DNA from: Candidatus Gracilibacteria bacterium GN02-872
Lineage (GTDB): Bacteria; Patescibacteriota; Gracilibacteria; BD1-5; UBA6164
Length of the DNA: 64,000 nt
Reading direction: 5' to 3'
NCBI GenBank assembly: GCA_003260325.1
Contig: MOLU01000007.1
Span: 3,329-67,328, forward strand
Shown here: positions 21,477-31,776 of the stretch, one piece after another
How the letters are laid out: each line of letters starts with the position of its first letter
Numbering within the stretch: the first letter of the stretch is position 1
Made by a program: the position numbers and the translations under genes
The notes under the pieces: generated by a model
The model's input: the letters and a program-made list of their open reading frames with translations, nothing else
The model's database searches: none
Told to the model about the DNA's origin: nothing

Positions 21477-21794
21477 ATGGCAACAATAAATAATAAAAAA
21501 ACAGAAAATATTGATAGACAAGAGAAAAAAGAACTTATTTATAAATCTTCAAAAATAGTTTTTGTTGTGATGATTCTTATATTTTTCTTGACTTTTTACT
21601 TTATTTGAGCAGGTTTTCAAAAAGAATTCTTTGAAAAAATACTTTCTCCAAGTTATATTTTGCTTTTATTAAGCTTAGGATTATTTGTTTTTTTTGGAAG
21701 TCAAAAAATTTTTGAAAATAAAATAATTTCATATATAATAACTACAATATTTGTAATATTTATAATCTTTGCTATTTTACCACTTTTTATCTAA
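21477..21794 (+). CDS. Three-TM membrane protein, 105 aa
   Basis: A hydrophilic N-terminus of about 25 residues is followed by three hydrophobic helices with short loops. An earlier alternative start at 21417 would add an unrelated stretch; ATG 21477 is preferred. The lipoprotein gene starts four bases after the stop. Family unknown. Confidence 0.7.
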
Positions 21795-21797
21795 ATT

Positions 21798-22349
21798 ATG
21801 AAAAAAATATTCTTTACTTTTTTGTTTTTAATTTTTACTTTATCTTCTTGTTTTTGGGGAGAATGAGATTGACTTAATCTTTATGATAAAGCAAAAGATT
21901 TTTCTATCAGAGTACCTAAAGATTGGGAAATAATCCAAAATAAAGACTGAATTTTACCTAAACCAAGAAGTTGAGACATAGAATTAGCTGTTTCTTCAAA
22001 AACTGAAAAAGATAATTTTTTTAATAATTTACTTGTTTTATCAGAGAAATTATTGATTGATTCTTCAGCTTCAGAATACATAACTTCAGCAAATTTAAAC
22101 TCTGAAAATGAATATTTTGAATACAAAAAAATTGAAGAAAAAGATTTAACATTTACAGATTCTTCAAAGTCAAAAATATTTATTTTTGAAGCAAGATACA
22201 ATAATTCTACAAAAAAATTAAAATTTTTACAAACAGCAAATATTTGCAAAGATAGAAAAGCTTTTTTTATAACTTTGGCTATTCCTAGCACAATTACAGA
22301 TTATAAAAAATATGAATACATCTTATCAACATTTAATTGTAAAAAATAA
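21798..22349 (+). CDS. Lipoprotein, PsbP-like
   Basis: 183 aa with a type II signal peptide: Lys-rich start, Phe/Leu core and lipobox LSSC with Cys18. The mature protein starts with a short Gly-rich linker, then one domain containing FSIRVPKDWEII and a C-terminal Cys. The strand pattern resembles PsbP/MOG1-type lipoproteins often seen in CPR bacteria; this is a resemblance, not proof. Outer face of the membrane. Confidence 0.7.
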
Positions 22350-22365
22350 AAAAAATTGAGGAAAT

Positions 22366-22394
22366 TTGATTAAATTTTAAAAATATAGTATCAT
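22366..22394 (+). promoter_or_regulatory. Promoter of the TPR lipoprotein gene
   Basis: TTGATT (22366-22371), 17 bases, TATCAT (22389-22394), the latter inside TATAGTATCAT. Confidence 0.55.
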
Positions 22395-22422
22395 AAAGTT
22401 AATATTTTTTAACAAAAACTCT

Positions 22423-23511
22423 ATGAAAAAAATTTTAATCATTTTACCTCTTTTTTGCTTAATTTTTTCTTGTTCAAAAAGCCAAGAAATTATTAAAGTA
22501 AATACAAATTCTTGAAATCAAACAAAAACTGAAAAATTAAATGAAGATTTAGACTATATTTCAAAAGAAAATCAAGACCTTATAAATAGTCTTTCTTCTG
22601 AAGTTGTTCTAAAAAATTTAGATAAAAAAATAAATTCTAAAAAAGCTGATTTAAATGATTATTTGACTTACCTTTCTGCTCTTTTATCTGATTGATATGA
22701 CAAAAAAGTTACAAATGATAATTTAGAAAAATGACTTGAAATTATAAAAAATATTGAACCAAATTATCCACAAAGTTCTGAACTTAAAAGAGTAAAATGA
22801 TATATTTTAAGCCTAAAATGAGAAGAAAATGAAGCAATAAAATATTTAGAAGAAGCAATAAAGATAAATCCTAAAAATAGCTATGCTCTAAGTAATTTAG
22901 CATATTCTTATAAAGAAATTTGAAATTTAGAAAAAGCAAAAGAATATCTAAATAAAGCTATAGAAATAGATAATTTAAATTATCAAGCAAATTTTAACTT
23001 GGCTTTATTAAACTACGAACAAAAAAATTATAAAGAAACTGTAGATATTCTAACAAAAATTATAGAAAATTATGAAAATAAAAATATTAACGTAAAATCA
23101 CTTATTTTAAGAGCACAAGCCTATGAAGGATTACAAGAATATATAAATGTAGAAACAGATTACGAAACTGCAATTTGATTAAATGCGATAAATGATGAAA
23201 TTTACCAAAAGTATTGAATTTATAATTATAACTTTTTTGCAAGAGATTTAGAAACAAATGAAGCCAATGCTAAAGTTTATTTAGAAAGAGCAAAAGATTT
23301 ATTTAAAAAAGCTTTAGAATTAAATCCAAAATCAGCTGAAACAAGTTATTTACTATGATTAACTTATTTTTACAGTGAAGAAAATGATTTAGCTACTAAA
23401 AACTTTAAAAATACTTTGGAATTATTAGAAAGTGACAATAAGCTATCAAACAAAGAGAAATCAGATATTCAATCAAAAACTCAAGAAAAGCTTAATTACT
23501 TAACTGAATAA
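22423..23511 (+). CDS. TPR-repeat lipoprotein
   Basis: 362 aa. Lipobox IFSC with Cys17. From about residue 110 the protein is a series of tetratricopeptide repeats (for example EAIKYLEEAIKINPKNSYA and EKAKEYLNKAIEIDNLNYQ), a protein-protein docking scaffold outside the membrane. It is followed four bases later by the first glycine-rich exported protein, so a role in its assembly or display is possible. Confidence 0.85.
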
Positions 23512-23514
23512 ATT

Positions 23515-25989
23515 ATGAATAAAAAAATTTATAAAATATTTACAATAATCTTTGTATCTTTATTTTTAAATAGTAATTTAACTGTCATTACTTCTTCTAC
23601 CCAAGATAAAAATAACTCTCAAAATAAATTATTAGCTGCAAATTCATCAGGAAATAGTTGAGAAAAATGATGATGAAGTTGATGAAATTGAGGAAATAGC
23701 TGATGAAAATGATGAAATTCAAGTTGAAAAAGCTGAGATAATTCTAACTCAAAATGATGAAGTACCTCTTGAAATAAATCAGCTTCAGACAGTAAATCAG
23801 CAAATTGAAACAACTCAAAAACATGACCTGCTTGAGAAAAATGAAAAAAAGCAACTTGAGCAGAAAGAGAAGTAGATAGTCATACGCAAGCAACTACTTG
23901 ACATTTTGATAGAGAATGAAACTTTGTGTGAAAATGAAAATGAGGCTACGATAAAGATGGAAACAAGCTTTCTAAAGATTCTTGAAGTGATTGAAAATGA
24001 TGATGAGAAAAAATAAGCTCAGAAACTAAAAGTTGAGAAAAAAAATCAAAAATGCTTTCTTGACAATATTCTGCAGAAGGATGATACATAACTTCAGATA
24101 ATCCAATAATAAATAATTGATCTTGAAATTGATGAACTTGTGCAGAATATGTAGACTCTTGGAAACAAAAATTAAGTCCTTGTAAAATAAAGTGAGACTG
24201 GTATAATTCAACTTATAATCCAGTTGTAATCTGTGAACAAATATTTGACTGGGAACCTAAAAATACAAGTAATTGTTGATCTTCTTTTACTGATTCTGAC
24301 TGAAATCAATATTGTGATATTTCTAGATGTCCTAAACCTAAAAAACCTGAAGTCAAGAAAAAAGACAGCATTGTAAACTTAATTTTTAGTAAACAAAATG
24401 ATTGTTCAAGTATTTACGCGAATTGAAAACAAGAATGCAATTTAAAATTTGAACTAAAAATGAGTAATTTTCCAAAAGAATGATTAGAATGATTTGAATG
24501 ATTAAAAATAAAAAACTTTTCATATGATTGAGCTCTTTCTGATCAAGTTGAGTTAATTTGATCAGATTATTTATTAAGAGTAAATGATACTGAAATAAAA
24601 GATAATGTTGCAGAAGCCGCAGCAACTTCTGTAGTTCCATTCAATGATATTCAAAAAATAATGAAATTTGAAATTCAAGGAGAAAATAATTTTACAAAAG
24701 TAGAATTAAAAAATATAAGTTTAAAAATGAAGGAACCTCTAGAATTATCAAAAATAAAAATAGATCCAAACTGAATAAAAAAATTTTTTAGAAAAATCAA
24801 AGAATGACTTGGAATAGTTGCAAAAGATAATGATAACAAAGTAAAGAAAGATGATAAAGATGAAAAACCAGTACTATGAAAAGAACAATGATACAACATA
24901 GAAGTAAACGAAAAAGCAGAATGATTATTTAATTGAGTAAAAACGAAAGATTTCTTCTTGGATTTAAAAGAAAAACATGTAGTTATAGAGCCTCCTCATG
25001 GAGTTGTTAAAAGAAAATTTTACGAAAAACCTCTTCATTTCAATAAACCAAATGTAACTTTAGAAAATATTTTTTCTCAAATTCTTGATTTAGATGAAGA
25101 AGATAAAGAAAAAATACTTAATCCTGCTGTAGTTAAAGTAATCCCTGTTCCCCTAAGTTACAAAATAAAAGACAAAGATGGTAACTTTAAACTTGTTAGA
25201 TATTATGTTAAATGAATAGAACCAGATGCTTCATATTGATTAGTTGTAAAAATATCTTGATGTAGAGGAAAAACTACTTTATGAGCAAAAATAAATTGAA
25301 GTGTAAAAGATGAATGAAAATGAAGTAAATTATGATTAGTAAAAAATTATACAGATTTAAGCTCTGATTTGGTTAGAAAAAATATTCATAAAAATGCTCT
25401 TGATTTGATTAGAAATAGAGAGGATTCAAAGTGAAAAAAATTAAATAAAGTTTATTATAATGACAAAACTACAAAATATTCTGATATAAGAAATCAACTT
25501 GAAAAATGAGATACAGTAATTATAAAAAATGCAAATTTTATCATAAATGATGATATAAGAAAAAAAATAGGAATAATAGTTTTAAAAGACAATTACAAAA
25601 TAGAACCTCAAACTCTTGATTGATGAAATATCTTTATAGGAAAATATACAGAAAAAATAAATGCTTATATTTATGTGGATTGAGCAATTATGAGTAAAAA
25701 TGAAAAATGAGAAGAATATGAGGATTATGATTTGGCAACTCCTCTAGAAATAAATTGAAGTGTTTTTAGTAGAAATACTATTGGTTGAGCAGTAGCTTGA
25801 ATTAGCGAAGGAAATTTTTATATTTTACCTGGAGGAGAAAAAACAAAAGATTTCAAATTAGCAGAACAATATGATTTGAATTACATAAGAAAAGCTCCTT
25901 TGTGTAAAGAAGAAGATTTTTCTTTAAAAATAAATTATGATCCAGAAATACAAATAAATCCACCAAAATGATTCTCTGAAACAAAATAA
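23515..25989 (+). CDS. Glycine-rich exported surface protein, copy 1
   Basis: 824 aa. Signal peptide (about 1-30), then a Gly/Ser/Asn-rich low-complexity segment (about residues 43-180) in which polyglycine is written as consecutive TGA codons, then a Cys-rich region (about 190-290) and a long beta-rich C-terminal part. Near the C-terminus the segment INGSVFSRNTIGGAVAG resembles the repeated closing motif of many CPR exported beta-helix proteins. Paralogous to the next gene over its whole length. Likely a cell-surface or secreted fibre-like protein; binding partner unknown. Confidence 0.8.
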
Positions 25990-26020
25990 AAATAGCTTTT
26001 AATTATAAGGCTATTTTTTT
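25989..26020 (+). terminator. Terminator after copy 1
   Basis: AAAATAGC and GGCTATTTT form an imperfect stem followed by eight Ts. Confidence 0.55.
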
Positions 26021-26031
26021 TGTTCAAAAAT

Positions 26032-26060
26032 TTGATTAAATAGCAAAATTATAGTATTAT
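26032..26060 (+). promoter_or_regulatory. Promoter of glycine-rich copy 2
   Basis: TTGATT (26032-26037), 17 bases, TATTAT (26055-26060), embedded in TATAGTATTAT. Nearly identical to the element before the TPR lipoprotein gene. Confidence 0.55.
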
Positions 26061-26089
26061 TTTATAAGTATTTAATAATTTAAAATCTT

Positions 26090-28546
26090 ATGAAAAAAAT
26101 ATTTTTTAAAACATTTACAGCTATTTTTGTATTTTTATTTATAAATAGCCATTTAATAGTTAAAAATGTAAATGCAAATGATGATAATCCTAAAATAGAT
26201 AGTTCTTCAAATAAATTATTAGCAGCAAAATGATGATGATGAGGATGAAGTTGAGGTTGAGAATGAAAATGAGGGTGAGGTGGATGAAGTGGATGAGGAT
26301 GAAAATGAGGATGAGGGGGATGAAGTTGATGATGAAAGTGATGATCAAACTGAAGTTCTAACGGATGATCAAAATGAGCTGGATGAAGTTCAAGTTGAAA
26401 AAGCTGAAATAATTCTAACTCAAAATGATGAAGTAGTTCTTGAAATAAATCAAATTCAGGCAGTAAATCAGCAAATTGAAATAATTCAAAAACATGACCT
26501 GCTTGAGAAACATGAAAAAAAGCAACTTGAGCTGAAATGGAAGTAGATAGTCATACACAAGCAACTACTTGACATTTTGATAGAGAATGAAACTTTGTGT
26601 GAAAATGAAAATGATGATATGATAAAGATGGAAACAAGCTTTCTAAAGGTTCTTGAAGTGATTGAAAATGAGGATGAAATTGAAGTGGAAAATGAAAATC
26701 TTCATGATGATGAAAATGAACACCTATTTTAGAATGATGAGATGATTGAGACGATTATGAGGAAGAAGAAAAGGAAGAAAAAATAACTTGGACATATTCT
26801 TGAAGTGGGTGCTCAAGCTATATACATCACTGGGACATCAAATGGGAACCTTGTGAAATAGACTGAAACTGGGCTTGATATAGCAATCCAAATGTGAATT
26901 GTAGACAAAAACCAATATACATACCTAGATATAATTCTTGTTGAACATCATATACTTCAAGTAAGTGAGAATATCGTTGTGATACTTCTTGATGTTGAAA
27001 TAATGCTCCAAAACCATTCTTCCCTGACAAAATTAGAAATATAAAAATGCAACATAGTTGAAGTACTTGTCCAGAAACTTATGCAAACTGAATAGATACT
27101 TGTGGAATATTTTTTACAATCTGATGATTCCCTACTCCAAAAGAGTGATTAAAATGATTTAATAATCCAATGAAAAATTTTGAATATACTTGAGCAGTAA
27201 CAGATCAAGTTTGAAAAATCTGAAGAAGTTGATTAAAAATAGAAAATACATCTATGAGTAATAGTTTATACAGTGCAACTGCAAAAGCAAGTTCTATAGT
27301 TCCCTTTCACGATTATGGTGAAACTCTAAGTTTTGATATATGAGGGAAAAATTGATTTTCTAGAGTATGATTCAGTCCTCTACCTCTAAGTATGAAAGAA
27401 CCAGCAGAACTTTGAAAACTAACTATAGAAGAGGTGGAATGATGAAGTGATAAACCTGAATTATGAAGACATCAAAAATATAATATTTCTGTAAAAGCAT
27501 TAGCAACTTTAAATCATGTAAGTAATTCTACTTTAGAAATAACTGATAATGAAATAGAAATAAACCAACCTTTTAAATATTTATTTAGAATAATTCACAA
27601 AATTTCATTCAAAAATCCATCAGCAGTTTTAAATAATATTTTTGAACAAATAATTGATACAGAAAATGAATCAAAAGAAAATATTTTAAATAAAGAAATA
27701 ACTGTTAGATTAAAATCAGTTCCTATTTCTTACACTATTAATTGAAGAAAAGTTAGATATTATGTTGGTTCATCAGAAGCAGTAAAATGATGTAAAAAAT
27801 CTACTCTTTGAGCAAGACTTGTATGATTTGCTAAATATCAGTGAAAATGAAATAAAACTTGACAAGACGAAGATTCTACAGATTTAAGTTCAGATATAGT
27901 TAGAAAATATATTCATAAAAATGCTACAGATTTGATAAGAAACAGAAATGAATCAAAATGACAAGTTTTAAATGAAGTTTATTTTAATGATAAGGATACA
28001 AAATATTCTGAAATAGAGCCAAAACTAAAAGATTGAAATACAATAATTATAAAAGACGCAAATTTCATAATTGACAAAGATTTTTCTGAAAATAAAAAAT
28101 TATGAATTATAGTCTTGAAAGATGATTACAAAGTTATTCCAGAAACTCTTAATTGATGAAATATTTTTATAAAAAATACTGTAAAAAAGATAAATGCCTA
28201 TATTTACGCAGATTGAGCATTGATGAGTAGAAATGAAAATGGAAAAGCTTATTCTGATGATCAATTAGCAACTCCTCTAGAGATAAATTGAAGTATTTTT
28301 AGTAGAAATACTATCGGTTGAGCAATTGCCTGAATAAAAGATGATAAATCTTATGTGCTACCAGGTTGAGAAAAAATAAAAGATTTTGAGTGAGATAAAT
28401 TAAAAGCTTTTAAAATAGCTGAAAAATATGATTTAAACTATTTGAGAAAATCTACTTTGTGTAAAGAAGAAGATTTCTCAGTGAGAATAAATTATGATCC
28501 AAAAATACAAATAAATCCACCAAAATGATTTACAACAACAAATTAA
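26090..28546 (+). CDS. Glycine-rich exported surface protein, copy 2
   Basis: 818 aa, tandem paralogue of the preceding gene with the same order: signal peptide, TGA-encoded polyglycine tract (four TGA in a row near residue 46), Cys-rich middle with some 14 cysteines, then the beta-rich region ending INGSIFSRNTIGGAIAG. The glycine tract and the C-terminal 250 residues are best conserved; the Cys-rich middle has diverged, as expected if it carries binding specificity. It has its own promoter and terminator. Confidence 0.8.
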
Positions 28547-28562
28547 AACTTTTATTTAAACC

Positions 28563-28588
28563 AAAAGAGAGATCTTTCTCTCTTTTTT
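28563..28588 (+). terminator. Terminator after copy 2
   Basis: AAAAGAGAGA and TCTCTCTTTT form a ten-pair stem with a four-base loop, followed by T residues. Confidence 0.8.
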
Positions 28589-28685
28589 ATTTTTTAGAAT
28601 ATTTTCAAAAAATTTTACTTTTTAAAAAATTTGAATATAATTCTTGCTAAGAAAATAATTTTTCTGAATTGAACATTAAAATTCG

Positions 28686-28839
28686 TGAACAAAAGTGTAA
28701 ATTAAGTGATGTTGTTATTTTTGAATGAAAAAAATTGTAAACCTTAGTCTTAATTTTTTTAAGATTACTATAATAAGCCATTTGTCTTAAATCTCTAATT
28801 CTGATTTAATTGTATCTCTTGACTTATTATAGCAAAAAT
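28686..28839 (+). promoter_or_regulatory. CRISPR leader 1
   Basis: 154 bases immediately before array 1 that match the leader of array 2 (31777-31930) without gaps and with about four mismatches. It holds a TCTTAAT/ATTAAGA-type hairpin and AT-rich promoter-like elements. Position and duplication mark it as the leader that carries the array promoter and the spacer-integration signals. Confidence 0.85.
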
Positions 28840-28843
28840 AACT

Positions 28844-29803
28844 TTTAACAACGTTATAAAATTTATACTTTTGTAGATTACCTGTTCAGGAGATTTTTCC
28901 CCCTCTTTAACAACGTTATAAAATTTATACTTTTGTAGATAAAGTATTCCTTCATATTCTTTTGAATTTTAACAACGTTATAAAATTTATACTTTTGTAG
29001 ATAATTTTGTTTTTCAAAAAAAGAAAGAATTTAACAACGTTATAAAATTTCTACTTTTGTAGATAATAATCAAACTAAATTAGAAAATAATTTTAACAAC
29101 GTTATAAAATTTCTACTTTTGTAGATATCAGCCGACTGGTTATAATAATATAATTTAACAACGTTATAAAATTTCTACTTTTGTAGATAAGGTTTTGCTT
29201 TTTTTCGTTCCAATGTTTAACAACGTTATAAAATTTCTACTTTTGTAGATAGATGATTAGTTTTTATTTATTTGAAGTTTAACAACGTTATAAAATTTAT
29301 ACTTTTGTAGATAATTTTGTTTTTCAAAAAAAGAAAGAATTTAACAACGTTATAAAATTTCTACTTTTGTAGATAATAATCAAACTAAATTAGAAAATAA
29401 TTTTAACAACGTTATAAAATTTCTACTTTTGTAGATATAAGTCAAATACTGAAGTTTTTGTCACTTTTAACAACGTTATAAAATTTCTACTTTTGTAGAT
29501 ATAGAGGTCACACCGTAACTTCCTGAGATTTTAACAACGTTATAAAATTTCTATTTTTGTAGATATCCTGAGGTTTGAGAAATAAAAAATGTTTAACAAT
29601 GTTATAAAATTTCTACTTTTGTAGATTATTTTGGTGTTCAATCTTCTTTCCTTAATTAACAACTTTATATAATTTCTACTTTTGTAGATGTAAAAATGGC
29701 AGACTAAGCCACAAAAAAATTAACAACTTTATATAATTTCTACTTTTGTAGATTTTCGTTGATCTTTCTTTTTAGGCTCAATTTAACAACGTTATAAAAT
29801 TTC
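28844..29803 (+). CRISPR. CRISPR array 1, Cas12a (type V-A) repeats
   Basis: Sixteen repeats of 35 nt and 15 spacers of 27-29 nt. Repeats begin TTTAACAACG and end with the Cas12a handle AATTTCTACTTTTGTAGAT. Repeat starts: 28844, 28906, 28968, 29030, 29092, 29154, 29216, 29278, 29340, 29402, 29466, 29530, 29592, 29655, 29719 and a truncated terminal one at 29782. Repeats 1, 2, 3 and 8 have TTATAC instead of TTCTAC, breaking one handle base pair. Repeats 14 and 15 carry the CTTTATAT variant of array 2. Spacers 3-4 and 8-9 are identical. No cas gene in the window. Confidence 0.97.
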
Positions 29804-29875
29804 TTTTATATGATTTATTAGAGATATTGGCTAATTTATAAAGGAAGTTAGAGGGAAATTTATTAAAAAATAAAT

Positions 29876-29911
29876 AAAAAATAGAGAATTTAATTATTCT
29901 CTATTTTTTTG
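29876..29911 (+). terminator. Terminator after array 1
   Basis: AAATAGAGAATT and AATTATTCTCTATTT form a stem followed by a run of Ts, 70 bases past the last degenerate repeat; probably ends the pre-crRNA. Confidence 0.7.
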
Positions 29912-30002
29912 AGGGAAAAGAATAAATCTCATTCCCTAAGTATATATTGATTATACTCTAAATTTGGGGCACAACTTAGAAGCCATAAATTAAAATTTTT
30001 TT

Positions 30003-30788
30003 TTAAAATCCTCTCAAGCCTTCTCAAATAAACAATCCTCAGTTTATTTTTACGATATCCAGAAAAATCATATAAAGTCATTCGTCAACTTTTTTTGAAA
30101 GTTCTTTTAGCCTATTAAAGCTCATTATATATTTATTTTCTCAAATTTTGTAAAATATTTCTGAGTTGAAAGAGTTTTTATATTTTTTCAGAATTTTTGT
30201 AATCAATTTTATACTCAAATTCTCATTAATATCGCTTAATAAACAAGCTTCTACAAGCGATAATTCAAGATTTGAAACTCTAAATTCTATTCATTCAATT
30301 TCTTTTATTTCCGTAAAATCCCTAAATTTTGAGAATACAGACGCTTTTTTTTCTTTTTTACTGTTTATTGTTTTAAAAATAATTTGATAATTTCAAATTA
30401 TTATTTTTTTGTTAAAATCTTTGTTTGCGATAAATATTTTTTCTGGAATTGAGAAATTTTTGTCCCAGATTTCCAAAGCTTTGTTTCACGAAATATAATA
30501 ATTTGTTCAGCAAAGGCTTGTTATATATTTTTTCAGCAATTTCAAATAATATTTTTCAATCAAATCAATTTTATTTAAATTTTTATCTTCTTCGCTTGGA
30601 ATAACATAAACTCACGATTTTATTGAAACAATTATTTTTTTTATTTTCAAATTGTAAATAGTTTTATCAAGTTTTGATTGATTTTGTTTTTTATGTTCTG
30701 GATCAATTATATCAAAAATATCACTTTTCAAAACTACATTTCAACTTTTATTTAACAATTTTTTAACGATTTTTTCAAAAGTTATCAT
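30003..30788 (-). CDS. AbiEi-like antitoxin / transcriptional regulator
   Basis: 261 aa. N-terminal winged-helix-like part followed by KSGVYVIPSEED, then TNYYISGNKALEIW, the two landmarks of AbiEi-type antitoxins of type IV toxin-antitoxin systems; the C-terminal half (SNLELSLVEACL and beyond) fits the same domain. Such proteins repress their own promoter. No AbiEii nucleotidyltransferase toxin is encoded next to it, so it would be an orphan. It lies between the two CRISPR arrays on the opposite strand. Family assignment is by pattern only. Confidence 0.55.
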
Positions 30789-30949
30789 ACCACAAAATAG
30801 CTTTATATAAATAAATATTCTCTATAAAAATTATAGAGTTTTTTCTATAAAATTTATTATTTTTTATCTTATTAAAATAAATAAAAAAAATGAATATTTT
30901 TCGTATTTTTATAAAACAATTCTTAAGAATGAGTAACAAAACCAACAAA

Positions 30950-30968
30950 AATTTCTACTTTTGTAGAT
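30950..30968 (+). repeat. Solitary Cas12a crRNA handle 1
   Basis: AATTTCTACTTTTGTAGAT, identical to the last 19 bases of the array repeats, which is exactly the segment retained in mature Cas12a crRNA. The upstream half of the repeat is absent. It lies about 160 bases upstream of the AbiEi-like gene, in the opposite orientation. Confidence 0.85.
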
Positions 30969-31066
30969 AAAAACAGTTTATAAAAAATATTTAATTAAAA
31001 ATATAATCATTTATTCCCTTTTTTAATAAGATTTTTTAAAAATAAATATTAAAAACTAGATAATTA

Positions 31067-31085
31067 AATTTCTACTTTTGTAGAT
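31067..31085 (+). repeat. Solitary Cas12a crRNA handle 2
   Basis: A second exact 19-base handle with unrelated flanks, 98 bases after the first. It lies downstream of the 122-aa gene, on the other strand. Confidence 0.85.
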
Positions 31086-31157
31086 TTTAATATTTTTTTT
31101 TAACAAATCAAATAAAAATTTTTGTTTTTTAAAAAAATATTTACAGAAAAATAAAAA

Positions 31158-31179
31158 TCAAGAACCTCTACATTCTTGA
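31158..31179 (-). terminator. Terminator of the 122-aa gene
   Basis: TCAAGAA and TTCTTGA form a stem enclosing the stop codon; on the minus strand it is followed by TTTTTATTTTT. Confidence 0.7.
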
Positions 31180-31536
31180 CTTTATTCTTTCCCTTATTTC
31201 TAGAGGAATATGGTATGCTTTCTCAATATTTCAAATCTCTATTTTAATGGTAGGCATCCTTAAATGAGCATCAATTCACCATCTATAATTTCGTCTAATT
31301 GTTTGATTACTTATTTTTAAAATTAAGTATTCAATTGTATCGTATTTGATTTGATATAATTGCTTTGAAGTTTCTGTTTTATTTCAAGTTCATTTAGGAA
31401 TACTCTGGTTTATTTTAGTTAATACCTTTAAAATATTGCTTCCTTCATTATTTCACAACCTAACTTTACTTATATCAATGTTTTCTTTTTTAGCGATCTT
31501 TTGTAAATCACTTCTTAGTTTTTTAAAATCATTCAT
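31168..31536 (-). CDS. Hypothetical protein, 122 aa
   Basis: ATG 31536 to TAG. Soluble, basic protein with a Lys-rich N-terminal helix, a polar middle with several TGA-encoded glycines, and a conserved-looking C-terminal segment (IRRNYRWGIDAHLRMPTIK). No family recognised. It sits between the CRISPR arrays, flanked by solitary crRNA handles on both sides, the third of them 35 bases before its start on the opposite strand. Confidence 0.65.
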
Positions 31537-31570
31537 TTTTATATAAATTAAATTATAAATTCATAAAAAA

Positions 31571-31597
31571 TGTTATAAGATTTCTACTTTTGTAGAT
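31571..31597 (+). repeat. Solitary Cas12a repeat remnant 3
   Basis: TGTTATAA followed by GATTTCTACTTTTGTAGAT, matching the last 27 bases of the array repeat with two changes. It keeps the full stem and loop of the handle. Longer than the other two solitary copies, it shows they derive from true CRISPR repeats. Confidence 0.8.
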
Positions 31598-31634
31598 TTT
31601 TTAAGAAGTATTTTTACAATTTTCCAAAAAAAAT

Positions 31635-31662
31635 TTGTCTTTTATAAAAATTTTAATATAAT
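31635..31662 (+). promoter_or_regulatory. Promoter of tRNA-Cys
   Basis: TTGTCT (31635-31640), 16 bases, TATAAT (31657-31662), 18 bases before the tRNA. Confidence 0.65.
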
Positions 31663-31679
31663 TTATCAAGTTTGTGTTT

Positions 31680-31753
31680 GGTGCCATGGCCGAGTGGTTA
31701 GGCAGAGGTCTGCAAAACCTTGTACAGCAGTTCAATTCTGCTTGGCACCTCCA
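31680..31753 (+). tRNA. tRNA-Cys (anticodon GCA)
   Basis: Acceptor GGTGCCA (31680-31686) pairs with TGGCACC (31743-31749); anticodon loop CTGCAAA; T-loop TTCAATT; the 3' CCA is encoded. Placed directly before the second CRISPR leader. Confidence 0.95.
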
Positions 31754-31776
31754 AATTTTTGAACCTTAAAATAGAC

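Larger units (their letters stand above)
30789..31167. other. AT-rich region with two solitary crRNA handles
   Basis: 379 bases with no supported gene. It holds a perfect hairpin CTCTATAA/TTATAGAG followed by Ts (about 30821-30845) and two exact copies of the Cas12a handle (30950-30968, 31067-31085). Flanking sequence is nearly pure A/T and unlike the arrays. Confidence 0.6.

Noticed and set aside
26280-26546. An 88-codon acidic reading frame (Asp/Glu-rich) inside the second glycine-rich gene
   Set aside because: It is the +1 shadow of TGA runs (TGATGA read as Asp codons). Changes between the two paralogues are better tolerated in the glycine frame, and the frame ends inside the long gene.
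28879-28905. Spacer 1 of array 1 shares TTCCCCCTC with the GC-rich repeat at 2905
   Set aside because: Only nine matching bases, not at the seed end; too short to call self-targeting.
30891-30970. Plus-strand 26-codon frame whose end runs through solitary handle 1
   Set aside because: No ribosome binding site, and the handle sequence itself explains the conservation.
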